Of a stretch of 64,000 bases of DNA, positions 18,806-29,037 are shown piece by piece (position 1 is the first letter of the stretch; each line of letters opens with the position of its first letter). The stretch covers positions 1,262,001-1,326,000 of the forward strand of contig NZ_CP162133.1 in NCBI RefSeq assembly GCF_040833955.1, in the 5' to 3' direction. Source of the DNA: Leptospira sp. WS60.C2. GTDB taxonomy: Bacteria; Spirochaetota; Leptospiria; Leptospirales; Leptospiraceae. Position numbers and translations under genes: made by a program. The notes under the pieces were generated by a model. It made no database searches. It was not told where the DNA came from and worked only from the letters and a program-made list of their open reading frames with translations.

Positions 18806-20755
18806 TTATGTTTCGGATTTACCAAACCATTCCACGATGAACTGTAAAGTGTTCCTTCCTTGGTAAAAGTTTTCTTCTAAACTACCAACCAAATCAAAAC
18901 TGCCGTGTTTCGACATGAAGGCTTGGAATTCTTCTCCCTTGTTCCAGACCATAAACTTTAGTGATCCACTTCCAACGATATGAAATCTGACATGTTTTCC
19001 TCCACTAAGAGGTGTTAAGTGAATTGCTTTTGCGTTTTTGATTCCTAGTTTGATGTCTGGATTCCCTTGTCCAAAAGGTTCTAAGTCTTTCCATTCCTTA
19101 CGAAGTTTGTCACCCATCTCCTCAGGGAGAACGGTAAAATCAGTTTCAATGATATGTTCTTTTGACCTATTTTTATCATCATCTAACCATTGTTTTGCTT
19201 TTTCGTACAATTCTGCTTCGAGTTTAGGAATTTGATCAATAGTAATCGAAAAACCACCTGCCTCTGGATGCCCGCCGTAATGTAAAAAATGGTTTGATAC
19301 CATCTCAAGGAATTTGAGGACATTTTCTGTTCCATAGGATCGAATGCTTCCTCTTGCATCTCCATTGTCAGGAGCCACAAAAATCGCAGGTTTTTTATAA
19401 GTATCCACCATTCTTGTGGCAACAATTCCACTCACACCTGGTTCCATATCTGGTTCGTAACAAAACACAACCTCATGTGTGGTTCTTTCGGGTTTTCTGG
19501 CAAAGTACCGTTCCACGCGGTCCATGTTGCGTTTAGTTCGTTCTTTTCTTTCTTCATTGATAGAAAGTAAAAGTTTCGCTTTGGATTTGGCATCTGTTTC
19601 CTGTTCTGATAGAAGAAGGGAAACGGCTTCTTCCGTTTTTCCCATACGACCAGCAGCATTGAGAACAGGACCAATGGACCATCCCAAATCTTTTGTGGTG
19701 ATCCCATGGGGATTTAGTTTGAGTTCTTTTAAGAGTTCCTTTAGACCTTTTCTTTTTTTGTCACCTGTGTACAGTTTGGTGAGTGATTCTAATGCGAGCT
19801 TTACAAAATGTCTGTTTTCTCCCACAAGGGGCATCATATCAGTAATCGTTCCGATTCCTGCCAGGTCTGTTTCTTCCTCCAATTGTTCAAAAAATTGGGG
19901 GATTTTTGTACATTGGTAATAGAATAGTTTTCGTTCCTCATCTAACGGGATTTCGGTAACGAAGTTTTCTGGATAGGGAAGAGTGTTAGTAATTTCTATG
20001 TTCTTGGAATTGATTTCTTCTTTTGAAATCGAAATTCCGTTTTGGAAGTATTGTGATTCGACTCTTCCATCTTCTTGTTGGTTTGTTCTTACATACAACT
20101 GATTCCATTCGGAGCTCAAACGAAATAGAATGGCTGAGACGAGTTTGAAGGAGAGTGCGGCTGTGCAGATTTTTTTTTCAGGGTAGATCGAGTCGAGACG
20201 ACGGGGATTTACCAAGGCACAGTGTTTCGGAATTCGAACGGGGACTTCATGGTGGTCGAGAACAATCACTTGGATGCCCAGTTCTGTTAAACTCTCGATT
20301 TCATCTGCTTGGCTCGAACCGAAGTCTAAGGTGACTAACAAATCTGGTTTAGCTTTTTTGATTTTGGTCACTGCCTCTTTGCAAAGGCCGTAAGGATCAC
20401 TTTCGGAGGAAACTAACACCTCAACGTTTGCATTGATAAATTCTGGATGCGATCGTAAAAAGAAGGCGAGTAAACAAGTGGAACTCACACCGTCTGAATC
20501 TCGGTCCCCATACAAAAGTATCTTTTTGTTTGCTTTCGCAAATGAAAGAAGGAGCGAAACTGCTTCGCCTATATCGGGAAGAGAAAACGGAGAATGGAAA
20601 CAGGAAACGTTGGAAACAAGAAGTTCCTTGGGATGGGTGTTTTTTAGACCTTCCCTTCGATCCACTAGGTAACGAAGGATCGGTCTTTTCGAATCGACTT
20701 TGGTTCGAACTTCAGACAACAAAGGTCCAAAGTGAACCTTTGTTACATGATGCAA
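18806..20755 (-). CDS. recJ: Single-stranded-DNA-specific exonuclease RecJ
   Basis: RecJ is a 5'-3' ssDNA exonuclease of the DHH phosphoesterase family, active in recombination and mismatch repair. The 649-residue protein has YGDRDSDGVSS (83-89 region, motif I), the DHH triad at 167-169, and DHHA1 GGHPEAGGF near residue 480, followed by an OB-like C-terminus. About 60 residues between motifs III and IV are less conserved. The start overlaps the end of the bactofilin gene by 13 bp, so both are in one minus-strand transcript. Confidence 0.93.
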   Translation of the reverse strand: MHHVTKVHFGPLLSEVRTKVDSKRPILRYLVDRREGLKNTHPKELLVSNVSCFHSPFSLPDIGEAVSLLLSFAKANKKILLYGDRDSDGVSSTCLLAFFLRSHPEFINANVEVLVSSESDPYGLCKEAVTKIKKAKPDLLVTLDFGSSQADEIESLTELGIQVIVLDHHEVPVRIPKHCALVNPRRLDSIYPEKKICTAALSFKLVSAILFRLSSEWNQLYVRTNQQEDGRVESQYFQNGISISKEEINSKNIEITNTLPYPENFVTEIPLDEERKLFYYQCTKIPQFFEQLEEETDLAGIGTITDMMPLVGENRHFVKLALESLTKLYTGDKKRKGLKELLKELKLNPHGITTKDLGWSIGPVLNAAGRMGKTEEAVSLLLSEQETDAKSKAKLLLSINEERKERTKRNMDRVERYFARKPERTTHEVVFCYEPDMEPGVSGIVATRMVDTYKKPAIFVAPDNGDARGSIRSYGTENVLKFLEMVSNHFLHYGGHPEAGGFSITIDQIPKLEAELYEKAKQWLDDDKNRSKEHIIETDFTVLPEEMGDKLRKEWKDLEPFGQGNPDIKLGIKNAKAIHLTPLSGGKHVRFHIVGSGSLKFMVWNKGEEFQAFMSKHGSFDLVGSLEENFYQGRNTLQFIVEWFGKSET

Positions 20756-21063
20756 TTGCCAATGATTTTGGAACCAAATTCCACTTCAAGGCCTGGTGTT
20801 TTGATATCACCTACCACTTTTCCATTCTTTTTCAATTCTACTTTTTCTTTGGCATCTACGTTGCCTTTTAAATTCCCAAGGACCACCAAACTTCCCACTT
20901 CTACATCTGCTTCCACATCACCAGTTTCATCAATGATGAGTTTGCCATGAGAGGTAATCGTACCTTTGAATTGGCCTTTGATTTTTAATGTTTGGTTAAA
21001 AGAAAGTGTACCGCGAAACGTGATGTCATCGCTAATGATCGTGTCTATAGATTCGTCTTTCAT
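20743..21063 (-). CDS. Bactofilin
   Basis: Bactofilins are small polymer-forming beta-helix proteins that act as membrane-linked scaffolds. This 106-residue protein is nearly all short repeated beta strands with periodic Gly, Asn and Val (LSFNQTLKIKG, VEVGSLVVLGNLKGNV), flanked by short unstructured ends, as in the family. In Leptospira biflexa a bactofilin affects helical cell pitch; I cannot tell whether this is that paralogue. It is encoded directly upstream of recJ, and the 153-bp divergent gap ahead of it should hold its promoter. Confidence 0.88.
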   Translation of the reverse strand: MKDESIDTIISDDITFRGTLSFNQTLKIKGQFKGTITSHGKLIIDETGDVEADVEVGSLVVLGNLKGNVDAKEKVELKKNGKVVGDIKTPGLEVEFGSKIIGNCIM

Positions 21064-21216
21064 CAGTAGGGATAGTGTTGTTCTGCGCTAAAGTTTTGGC
21101 AACTCTATCGTTTCTAAGGTCTTACAATAAAAGGAAAAAAGTTCGCATTTGAGAGGGAATTCTCTTGTCGCATGGGTTCTATCTCTGAAACTGGGTCTCA
21201 AGAATAGGAAATCACA

Positions 21217-21543
21217 GTGAAATTTCGACACTTCTGGAAGTCTGGGTTTATCCTACTTCTAGCAGTTTTCATCAATCTGAATCTAGTAGACGATCGCTTT
21301 GTCTCTCCTCTCGAAGATTTGGACTTCCAATACCAAACCTATGAGTTGGAAGAAACAACCCGTGTTTTGTCTTCCCAAAAAGAATCTAACCAGGTTCTCA
21401 AACTCGTTCCTAACAAACGAGAACACTCCCTTGTCAAAATTTGCCTCAATCGGTTTTCCATTTTGACCACGGAAACTGAATTTTTTACCGAAATCTCTAT
21501 CTTATTTTTCTTTCTATACCTTCCCCCGCCTATTTTGGCGTAA
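21217..21543 (+). CDS. Hypothetical exported small protein before the RND operon
   Basis: A 108-residue protein starting at GTG 21217, with AGGA 8 bp upstream. An N-terminal charged segment and hydrophobic stretch (GFILLLAVFINLNL) look like a signal peptide or anchor. The middle is acidic and the end is hydrophobic and Pro-rich (LPPPILA). I recognise no family. Its position, 74 bp before the efflux pump gene on the same strand, suggests it may lead that operon. Such leader genes sometimes encode metal-binding periplasmic proteins, but this one has no His cluster and a single Cys. Confidence 0.5.
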   Translation: MKFRHFWKSGFILLLAVFINLNLVDDRFVSPLEDLDFQYQTYELEETTRVLSSQKESNQVLKLVPNKREHSLVKICLNRFSILTTETEFFTEISILFFFLYLPPPILA

Positions 21544-21617
21544 TCATTGCATGCAATTTACATCCATTCCCTACCAAATCCAAATCGTAGGGTGAATTCA
21601 TATTTGAAACAGGTATT

Positions 21618-24600
21618 ATGCTAGAAAAAATCATTCAGTTTTCCATTCACAAAAGAGCGACGGTTCTCGTTTTAACGGCTGCTCTGACACTTGTAGGGTT
21701 TTACAATGCACTGCATTTGTCGATTGATGCCATTCCAGATGTGACAAATGTTCAGGTGTCTGCTGTGACATCCGTTCCAGGACTTTCTCCATTGGAAGTG
21801 GAACAATTTATTACATATCCCATCGAACTTGAATTTAATGGGATGCCGAAAGTGACGGAAATCCGATCCATCTCCCGTACGGGAGTGAGTTCCGTCACCG
21901 TCATCTTTGAAGATGGCACGGACATTTACTTCGCAAGACAACTCGTAAATGAACGACTGAAACAAGCAGAAAACTTTATTCCAAAATCCTATGGCAAACC
22001 AGAGTTATCTCCGATTGCAACGGGCCTTGGGGACATTTATGAATTTGCTCTTGTTTCCGAAAGCCACACACCAGAGGAACTCCGCACTGTTATGGAATGG
22101 GAAGTGGCAAGACAACTTCGTTCTGTAAAGGGGATTATCGATGTGAACGTAGTTGGGGGAGATGCAAAACAATTCCAAATCAAAATTGACCCCAAACGTT
22201 TGTTATCTCACAATCTCACTCTCTCACATATCACGGAAGCACTGGAAGGGGCGAACGTAAACCTGGGGGGTGGTTATATCCAAAAAGGAGAAGAGCAATT
22301 TGTCATTCGAGGAGAAAGCCAATTCAAATCCATTGATGACATTGCAAGGCTTTCTGTCCGAACTTCCAAAGATGGAATTCCATTGACTTTGGGTCAAATT
22401 GCACGCGTAGAAACAGGACCTGCTCTTCGATTTGGTCTTAGTACCATGAATGGAAAACGGGAAGTGGTCGGTGGAACGGCAATGATGTTACTCGGAAGTA
22501 ACTCACTTGAAGTAGTCGGAAGAGTGAAAGAAAAGATGAAAGAAATTGAATCACGTCTTCCGCAAGGGATGAAGATTCAAGTTTATTATGATCGCTCTGA
22601 ATTCATTGGAAGAACACTTTCCACTGTATTCACAAACTTAGTCGAAGCGGCCATCATCGTTCTCGTTTGTTTGATCTTAACACTCGGAACCGTCAAAGGT
22701 GCATTTGCTGTTGCACTTGCGATTCCTGTCTCCATGATGATTGCAACGATCCTTATGAATGCATTTGGCATTGTGGGAAACTTAATGTCTCTTGGAGCCT
22801 TGGACTTTGGACTTCTGGTGGATGGATCAATCGTGATGTTAGAATCAACATTACATGGGTTTCTCATCCGTAAAAGTTTTCTCCTCTCCAAAAAGTCAGC
22901 CCAAGACATGGAAGATGGGATGGAAGAAGTGATTATGGAGTCCTGCATAAAAGTAGTGCGGGCTTCTGCCTTCAGCGTGGGAATCATTCTACTCGTTTAC
23001 TTACCGCTTATGACTTTGGAAGGTGTGGAAGGAAGAATGTTCCGACCAATGGCAATCACCGTTGCTTTCGCGTTAGGTGCCGCACTACTTTATTCCATAA
23101 CAACCTTTCCTGCCCTCATGTCGTATATTTATAAAAAGCCAATTTTACATGAGTCTGCTTTCTGGGAAAAGTTTCAAAATAAATATGCTGAAATTTTAAC
23201 CTATGGGATGAAATTCAAACGCCAATTTACGTATGCGGGAATTGGTGTGGTGGTTTTGTCCTTTATGTTGGCATCGACATTGGGTTCAGAATTTTTACCA
23301 AGGATTGATGAAGGGGAGATTGCCATCGACATCAAACGTCTCCCTTCCACAGCCATTAACCACGCACGTGATTTGAATTTAGAAATGGAAAAAGTAATTC
23401 TAAAGTTTCCAGAAGCCGTGAGTGTTGTTTCCAGACAAGGTCGAGGGGAATCTGCTGCAGAGCCCATTGGTTCGGAAGAAGGTGAGATGATGGTGAAATT
23501 AAAACCCAAAAAAGAATGGGTCACCGCGAAAGACCGCGAAGAACTGATGGAAAAAATGAAAAATTCCGTGAACCAAAATGTTCCTTCATCTTACATTAGT
23601 TTATCGCAACCAATTGAAAACCGCGTGAATGCTTTGTTGTCTGGATCAAAAGCAGACATTGTGATCAAAATTTATGGTGATGATTTAAAAACATTAAAGT
23701 CCATTGCAGACAATTATGCATCCAAAATCAAAAAGATCCAGGGTGCCGCTGACTTACGTGTACAAAAGTTACTCGGGTTACCTCTTCTCGAAATCAAAAT
23801 GAACCGAGGCAACATGGCTCGTTATGGTGTGCGTGCGGAAGAAGTTCTGACAACGATTGAAACCCTTCGTGTTGGATTTAATGCAGGGAAGGTATATGAA
23901 GGATACAAACGTTTTGATTTGATTGTTCGTTTGGATGCTGATGTGACTGATATTGGTGTCATAGAAAACGTCCCCGTCATGACAGAGTTAGGTGGGACGG
24001 TTCCTTTGGGACAGGTGACAGATATTGTGATGACCGAAGGACCCGCTGCGCTTTACCACGAAGGTCTCAAACGAAGGATCCTTGTCGAAGTAAACGTTCG
24101 AGGACGAGATATGATTGGCTTTGTGAATGAGGTACAATCGGCAACAGAATCAATCGAAAATAATCTTCCACAAGGTTATTACGTTGATTGGGGTGGTCAG
24201 TTTGAAAACTTCACTCGAGCAAAAAATCGTTTGGCGATCGTAATTCCAATTGCAGGAGCCATTATTTTTGGAATGTTGTTCATTGCATTTGGAAGCGTAT
24301 ACTATGCGTTAGGTGTCTTTATTCTGGTTCCACTTTCCCTGTCGGGAGGAATTCTTTCTTTGGTGATGCGGGGACTTCCGTTTTCAATTCCAGCGGGAGT
24401 AGGGTTTATCGCAGCAGCCGGTATCTCCGTGTTAAACGGTGTTGTGTATGCCTCTGCTTTAAAAGACCAGTTGAAGGTTACCAGGGATCCGTCCATTGCT
24501 GTTGTAGATGCTGCTGTTTATACCTTACGAGCTGTAGCTACAACAGAACTAGTAGCGATCATCGGGTTTTTACCAATGGCCATTGCATCCAGTGCTGGGG

Positions 24601-24917
24601 CAGAGGTACAAAGACCACTTGCGACAGTGGTTATGGGTGGAGTTCTTGTAGCGACCATTTTGTCTCGTTTCCTACTTCCGATTGCATTTGAGTTTTTAGT
24701 AAAACTCGCGCAGAGACAGGAACTCAGACAAATGGAAAGAGAACGCAAAATGAACGAATACTTTGTGGAAGAGATGAAAAAATACCAGTCATCTGATCTA
24801 TTACATGCTTCTTCGCATGGTCATGGTCATACTCATGACACATCAGTATCAAGTGATCTAGAAGAAGAATCAAATGAAACTAAACAAAATCAAAAATCAA
24901 AACGAAAGAGGAGATAA
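21618..24917 (+). CDS. Heavy-metal RND efflux transporter (CusA/CzcA family)
   Basis: This is the inner-membrane proton-driven pump of a tripartite metal exporter. The 1099-residue protein has the RND layout: helix 1, a large periplasmic domain, a helix block, a second periplasmic domain and a second block. In TM4 the proton-relay residues Asp396, Asp402 and Glu409 appear in [14 protein letters not shown], the form specific to the metal-exporting (HME) branch. The C-terminal tail is unusual: a histidine cluster at 1063-1074 ([12 protein letters not shown]) and a very basic end. Metal specificity (Co/Zn/Cd, Ni, Cu/Ag) cannot be assigned. The next gene starts on the base after its stop. Confidence 0.92.
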   Translation: MLEKIIQFSIHKRATVLVLTAALTLVGFYNALHLSIDAIPDVTNVQVSAVTSVPGLSPLEVEQFITYPIELEFNGMPKVTEIRSISRTGVSSVTVIFEDGTDIYFARQLVNERLKQAENFIPKSYGKPELSPIATGLGDIYEFALVSESHTPEELRTVMEWEVARQLRSVKGIIDVNVVGGDAKQFQIKIDPKRLLSHNLTLSHITEALEGANVNLGGGYIQKGEEQFVIRGESQFKSIDDIARLSVRTSKDGIPLTLGQIARVETGPALRFGLSTMNGKREVVGGTAMMLLGSNSLEVVGRVKEKMKEIESRLPQGMKIQVYYDRSEFIGRTLSTVFTNLVEAAIIVLVCLILTLGTVKGAFAVALAIPVSMMIATILMNAFGIVGNLMSLGALDFGLLVDGSIVMLESTLHGFLIRKSFLLSKKSAQDMEDGMEEVIMESCIKVVRASAFSVGIILLVYLPLMTLEGVEGRMFRPMAITVAFALGAALLYSITTFPALMSYIYKKPILHESAFWEKFQNKYAEILTYGMKFKRQFTYAGIGVVVLSFMLASTLGSEFLPRIDEGEIAIDIKRLPSTAINHARDLNLEMEKVILKFPEAVSVVSRQGRGESAAEPIGSEEGEMMVKLKPKKEWVTAKDREELMEKMKNSVNQNVPSSYISLSQPIENRVNALLSGSKADIVIKIYGDDLKTLKSIADNYASKIKKIQGAADLRVQKLLGLPLLEIKMNRGNMARYGVRAEEVLTTIETLRVGFNAGKVYEGYKRFDLIVRLDADVTDIGVIENVPVMTELGGTVPLGQVTDIVMTEGPAALYHEGLKRRILVEVNVRGRDMIGFVNEVQSATESIENNLPQGYYVDWGGQFENFTRAKNRLAIVIPIAGAIIFGMLFIAFGSVYYALGVFILVPLSLSGGILSLVMRGLPFSIPAGVGFIAAAGISVLNGVVYASALKDQLKVTRDPSIAVVDAAVYTLRAVATTELVAIIGFLPMAIASSAGAEVQRPLATVVMGGVLVATILSRFLLPIAFEFLVKLAQRQELRQMERERKMNEYFVEEMKKYQSSDLLHASSHGHGHTHDTSVSSDLEEESNETKQNQKSKRKRR

Positions 24918-25541
24918 ATGAAACCGAATTATTATGTAGCTCATCCTTGGCATGGACTTGAACTTGGACCAAAAGCTCCCGATGAATTGGATGTATTCAT
25001 TGAGCTTACGCCTCAAGACACTGTGAAATATGAAATCGATAAAGCTTCTGGTTTTATTCGAGTCGATCGACCTCAAAAATATAGCAACCGTTCACCGACA
25101 CTTTACGGATTCATACCAAGAACGTTTTCTGGCGAAGCTTCAGGAAAACATTGTTCTGATGTGGTAGGTAGACCTGATATTGTTGGTGATGGTGATCCGA
25201 TCGACATTTGTGTTTTGAGTGTAAACCCGATCACACATGGAAATATGATCCTCACTGTGATTCCAATTGGTGGACTTCGTATGATTGATAAGGGTGAAGC
25301 CGATGACAAAATCGTCGCTGTCTTAAAAGGGGATGAAGTGTTTGGGCAAATGAAGGATATTTCAGAGGTGCCTAAGGCACTGATCAATAAATTGCACCAT
25401 TATTTCTTAACTTACAAATTAGATCCGAACTCTCCATCCACAGGAACAGTCGAAATAACAGAAGTGTATGATCGAAAGGAAGCGATCAAAGTCATCCAAT
25501 TTGGTATCGAGGATTATATCAAAAAATTTGTAACTGTATGA
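24918..25541 (+). CDS. ppa: Inorganic pyrophosphatase (family I), inside the efflux operon
   Basis: Soluble pyrophosphatase hydrolyses PPi to phosphate, pulling biosynthetic reactions forward. In the 207-residue protein the active-site set is complete: FIEL and VKYE with Glu/Lys, YGFIP, D-x-D-x2-D in GDGDPIDIC, and D-x4-D-x-K in DKGEADDK. About 15 extra residues sit between YGFIP and GDGDP compared with E. coli Ppa. It starts directly after the RND pump stop (AGGAGA ribosome site) and overlaps the outer-membrane gene by 4 bp, so it is a true member of the efflux operon. It may simply be the cell's main PPase riding on that transcript. Confidence 0.92.
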   Translation: MKPNYYVAHPWHGLELGPKAPDELDVFIELTPQDTVKYEIDKASGFIRVDRPQKYSNRSPTLYGFIPRTFSGEASGKHCSDVVGRPDIVGDGDPIDICVLSVNPITHGNMILTVIPIGGLRMIDKGEADDKIVAVLKGDEVFGQMKDISEVPKALINKLHHYFLTYKLDPNSPSTGTVEITEVYDRKEAIKVIQFGIEDYIKKFVTV

Positions 25542-26863
25542 AGTATATCAATCAAACTTTACTCATATTTCTACTGGTAATTCTCTCAACGACCGTTTCT
25601 TCCAAAGAAAAGGCCGTGTATGAGTTACATTCCAAAGATGAGTTGTTTTATTTGGGAGAAGACTCCAGGGCGCAAGATTCAAAAGAAAAATGGAATTTAG
25701 ATGAATTGGAAGCATATGCTGTTTCAAGTAATCCCTTATATTTGCGTGAAAAACAAAACATTGGAATGGCTCGTGGTGACGTGATCACTGCCAGTTTGTA
25801 TTATAATCCCATTTTGAATATGCAACAGCAGTTTATGGGAGCGTCTTCTCGTGCGGCCACAGGTTTACCTGAAACTTCCGTAATCTACAACCAGCCTTTT
25901 GATATGAGTGGGGTGATTCCACAGAGGGAAAAAGTCGCAAAACAAGAGTTTTTGGCAACGATTGCTAGTTTTCGTGACTTTGATCGTTTGTTCCGATTGC
26001 GCCTTCGCCAAAACTTTTGGACTTATTTATATGTTACAGAACAAATCAATTACCAAAAAGAGTTTTTGGAAAACTACCAAGACCTTCTCGATTTAACAAA
26101 ATTAAGGGCAGAAAAAGGAGATATTTCCTTTTTGGAATATGATCGTTTGGCTTTGGAGCGAGTTCAAATTGAAAGAGAATATCGGAATGCTAGAATCTTA
26201 CGAGCACAAGTTGTAAAAAACTTGAGAGTGTTAATTGGAATTTCTGATATAAACTCACCTCTTACCATTAAGGGTAGATTAGAATTTATTTCTACAAGAG
26301 AATTTGGAATTGATTTGGATGATTTTGATATTGAAGAACGTCCAGACTTAGTCGCTTTAAAAATTAGACAACAAAGAGAACGAATGAATATCGAGTTAAA
26401 AAAACGAGAAATCATTCCTCCGTTGACACTTGGTGTTGAGTTTTTGAATAAAGGGAATGAAAATGTCGCAGGGATTTATGCGGCAACTCCTCTACCTCTT
26501 TTTGATCGCAAACAAGGGGAAATTTTAAAATCAGAAGAGACCTATAAAAAACTTGGATTCGATGTGGATGCAAAACGAAACGAAATTCTCTCGGAAATTT
26601 CTGCAGCCATCAAAGAATTGCAGGCAAGAGAATCACAACTCTTGGATTATCAAAAAATGGGTCTTTTGGAGAAAAACAAAGAGGTTCAAGAAAAATCACG
26701 GCTTGCTTACATACGTGGTGCTTCCAATTTAGTCACTTTTTTGGAAGCGGAAAAAAACTATCTTAGTGTGCTAAGGAGTTATTATGAAATCATTTATCTC
26801 TATTACAACGCTTTGGAAGGATATAAAGCATCTATCGGGAAAATGGATAGTTCGGAGTTTTAA
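25538..26863 (+). CDS. TolC-type outer-membrane efflux protein (CusC/CzcC-like)
   Basis: This is the outer-membrane channel of the tripartite exporter. It has an N-terminal signal sequence (LLIFLLVILSTTVSS) and two long alpha-helical coiled-coil repeats typical of the OEP family, each with Leu/Ala heptads; 441 residues is the usual length. There is no lipobox Cys, so it is probably processed by signal peptidase I. ATG 25538 overlaps ppa as ATGA. Confidence 0.87.
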   Translation: MKYINQTLLIFLLVILSTTVSSKEKAVYELHSKDELFYLGEDSRAQDSKEKWNLDELEAYAVSSNPLYLREKQNIGMARGDVITASLYYNPILNMQQQFMGASSRAATGLPETSVIYNQPFDMSGVIPQREKVAKQEFLATIASFRDFDRLFRLRLRQNFWTYLYVTEQINYQKEFLENYQDLLDLTKLRAEKGDISFLEYDRLALERVQIEREYRNARILRAQVVKNLRVLIGISDINSPLTIKGRLEFISTREFGIDLDDFDIEERPDLVALKIRQQRERMNIELKKREIIPPLTLGVEFLNKGNENVAGIYAATPLPLFDRKQGEILKSEETYKKLGFDVDAKRNEILSEISAAIKELQARESQLLDYQKMGLLEKNKEVQEKSRLAYIRGASNLVTFLEAEKNYLSVLRSYYEIIYLYYNALEGYKASIGKMDSSEF

Positions 26864-26869
26864 ATAACC

Positions 26870-28051
26870 ATGCAAAAAGAATTAAATTTAAAAAAAATCA
26901 GAAACATCGGCATACTGGTGTTACTCGGAAGTTTGACGTATTTCGGTTATTCCAAATTTTTTGGAGCCGGAAAAAAAACGGAAGCACTCACGGAAGACAA
27001 ATCGAAGTTTATTATCTCCAATGAAATCCAAAAGAATCACCCTTTTTCTGTAGTATATCTGCAAGAGAGAGCACTAGAGGAAGAATTACAACTTCCTGGA
27101 ACCGTATCGTATGACATGAATAATGTGGCTAAGGTTGGTTCTCGTGTGAATGGACGAATTTTACAAGTGTATGTAAAAGAGGGGGAATATGTTAAAAAGG
27201 GAACAGCCCTTGCCTCCATCCAGTCAGTGGATTTGGGTACAACAGAGGCAAACTATTTAAAAGCAAGAGCAAGATTAGAGGCTCTAAAAGTTCAGGCAGA
27301 TCGTGCCAAAGATTTGTATGAAAGAAAAGTGACTTCAGCAAAAGAATATGAAATGTCTCTCATGGATTATAAATCTGTGAAAGCAGAGATGGAAACATCA
27401 AGAAATGCCTTGGAAAATTTAGGATTAAATGAGGCAGAAATTGCTAACTTAGAAGCAGGAAAATACAATTCTAAAAATCTTTATATTCGAACTCCGATAT
27501 CAGGAACTGTTACAGTTAGAGAGGCAATTATTGGCCAAGCTGTCAATGCTCGCGACAATTTATTCACGGTTGCTGATTTGTCTGTGTTGTGGATCAATTT
27601 GGAGGTGTATGAAAAAGACCTCGCTTCCATTCGAATGGGTAATGAAGCAAAAGTGATCCCGATCGGTTCGAAAGATGAATCTTTAAAAGCGGTCGTTTCT
27701 CATGTGGGTGATATCATTGATCCTATCAAAAAAACAGCAGAAATTCGTTTAGAAGTTCGTAACTCCAAAGGAAGACTAAGACCGGGACAAAGTGTAACCG
27801 CAACGGTAGTTGGTGCAATGGTTGCATCTTCAGTAAACAAAGCAAAGGTGATTCCATCGGATTGTATCCATAAAATTGAAGGTGAAAATTTTGTTTTTGT
27901 TCGTAACGGTGACGGTTCTTTCTCAGCTAAGAAGATTGGCGTTGGCAAATCGTATGACAATTGGGTAGAAGTAACAGATGGAGTTGAATCTGGGCAGGCC
28001 ATTGTGGAAGAAGGAAGTTTTGTTTTAAAAAGTGAATATTTAAAACTTTAA
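26870..28051 (+). CDS. RND periplasmic adaptor (CusB/CzcB-like)
   Basis: This membrane-fusion protein joins pump and channel. The 393-residue protein has an N-terminal membrane anchor (IGILVLLGSLTYFGY), a barrel-sandwich (lipoyl-like) domain around VNGRILQVYVKEGEYVKKG, an alpha-hairpin at about 125-190, and beta-barrel and membrane-proximal domains (RLRPGQSVTATV). It starts 6 bp after the channel gene. The operon order pump-ppa-channel-adaptor differs from the common channel-adaptor-pump order. Confidence 0.88.
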   Translation: MQKELNLKKIRNIGILVLLGSLTYFGYSKFFGAGKKTEALTEDKSKFIISNEIQKNHPFSVVYLQERALEEELQLPGTVSYDMNNVAKVGSRVNGRILQVYVKEGEYVKKGTALASIQSVDLGTTEANYLKARARLEALKVQADRAKDLYERKVTSAKEYEMSLMDYKSVKAEMETSRNALENLGLNEAEIANLEAGKYNSKNLYIRTPISGTVTVREAIIGQAVNARDNLFTVADLSVLWINLEVYEKDLASIRMGNEAKVIPIGSKDESLKAVVSHVGDIIDPIKKTAEIRLEVRNSKGRLRPGQSVTATVVGAMVASSVNKAKVIPSDCIHKIEGENFVFVRNGDGSFSAKKIGVGKSYDNWVEVTDGVESGQAIVEEGSFVLKSEYLKL

Positions 28052-28065
28052 CAACTAGTTTTTTG

Positions 28066-28095
28066 TTGACATAACGCCTATTTCCTATTTATCTG
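28066..28095 (+). promoter_or_regulatory. Probable lexA promoter
   Basis: A perfect TTGACA (28066-28071) is followed 18 bp later by TATCTG (28090-28095), ending 6 bp before the lexA ATG. The -10 match is weak. I see no complete leptospiral SOS box (TTTG-N5-CAAA, from memory); TTTGTTGACATAA overlapping the -35 gives only the left half. Confidence 0.4.
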
Positions 28096-28101
28096 TTTAG
28101 T

Positions 28102-28710
28102 ATGAAAGACCTCACGGAAAAACAAGAATCGGTTTTACAATATATCTCGGACACAGTGCGAGAAAAGGGGTTTCCTCCTACCATCCGTGAGATTGGTGAC
28201 CAGTTCGGAATCACTGCGAAAGGTGCATACGATCACCTCAAGGCGATTGAAAAGAAGGGATACATTCGCACTTCCAAAAACCAAAGCCGCGCGATTGAAC
28301 TTTTGAAGGGAAATGCTGATGAAGCTCTTCTTGTCCGCGCATCCGGAATTCCTCTTCTTGGGCAAGTAGCTGCTGGAAATCCCATCCTTGCTGAGGAAAA
28401 CATCGAAGAATACATCGCTGTCCCCGATGATTTGGCGACAAAACCAGGAACCTTTGCCTTAAAGGTGAAGGGTGATTCCATGGTAGAAGCTGGAATCAGC
28501 GATGGTGACATTGCCATCATCCAAAAAAAAGACACTGCCAGAAACGGAGAAATCGTGGTAGCTATGATCGATAACGAAGCCACACTCAAGGTTTTTTATA
28601 AAGAACCAGATATGATACGTCTGGAACCAAGAAATGCAAAACTCAAACCAATCCGCACGAAGAAAGCCACGATAATCGGAAAACTCATTGGTCTTTATCG
28701 CATTTACTGA
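28102..28710 (+). CDS. lexA: LexA SOS repressor
   Basis: LexA represses DNA-damage genes and cleaves itself when RecA filaments form. The 202-residue protein has an N-terminal winged-helix domain (FPPTIREIGDQFGITAKGAYDHL recognition region) and a C-terminal peptidase domain with the Ala91-Gly92 cleavage bond, catalytic Ser126 in GDSM and Lys163 in ATLK. All are intact, so it should be a working autocleaving repressor. It has its own probable promoter, 50 bp after the efflux operon. No adjacent SOS gene such as imuB or dnaE2 is present. Confidence 0.95.
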   Translation: MKDLTEKQESVLQYISDTVREKGFPPTIREIGDQFGITAKGAYDHLKAIEKKGYIRTSKNQSRAIELLKGNADEALLVRASGIPLLGQVAAGNPILAEENIEEYIAVPDDLATKPGTFALKVKGDSMVEAGISDGDIAIIQKKDTARNGEIVVAMIDNEATLKVFYKEPDMIRLEPRNAKLKPIRTKKATIIGKLIGLYRIY

Positions 28711-28746
28711 TTGACCAAGAGTAGGATTTCTTTGATCCTAGAAGGG

Positions 28747-29037
28747 ATGTCGAAACATCTCTTCTTATTTCTCATCCTCGGATTTTCACTTTTCCTATCC
28801 AGCTGTGCCCCTAAAAAACAAGACATTAACGCGTATGATTTGAAACGTGTGTTGGAACGATTCGCGCAAAATCGCATCCAAACAGGGCTTACGTCTGACA
28901 CGAAAAGACCGGCACCTTCGGATATCCAACTCTTCGAAGAGGCCTGCGACGTGTATCGTTTGTCGATCCCTGAGGCGAAAGAAATGTTAAAACAAAACAA
29001 CAAGGCATTATACGAATCAATCTATGGAAATGAATAA
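28747..29037 (+). CDS. Small lipoprotein
   Basis: A predicted lipoprotein of 96 residues. The signal peptide HLFLFLILGFSLFLSSC ends in a lipobox Cys, and the mature part is a short helical protein (KRVLERFAQNRI, EEACDVYRLSIPEAKEMLKQ). I recognise no family. I use ATG 28747, which begins a normal signal peptide; TTG 28732 with TAGGA 6 bp upstream, or TTG 28711, are other options. It overlaps the downstream protease gene by 14 bp. Confidence 0.7.
   Translation: MSKHLFLFLILGFSLFLSSCAPKKQDINAYDLKRVLERFAQNRIQTGLTSDTKRPAPSDIQLFEEACDVYRLSIPEAKEMLKQNNKALYESIYGNE

Noticed and set aside
19038..20871. Several plus-strand open frames opposite recJ
   Set aside because: They are shadows of recJ, with poor composition and no ribosome sites.
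21111..21216. Short inverted repeat AGAG-GGAATT-CTCT upstream of the RND leader gene
   Set aside because: Only four paired bases; no evidence for a site.
22586..22987. 133-codon minus-strand frame inside the RND pump gene
   Set aside because: Antisense shadow of a strongly conserved membrane region; no homology or start signal.
28061..28080. LexA operator at lexA
   Set aside because: Only one half of the leptospiral box I remember is present; without a motif scan I do not call it.
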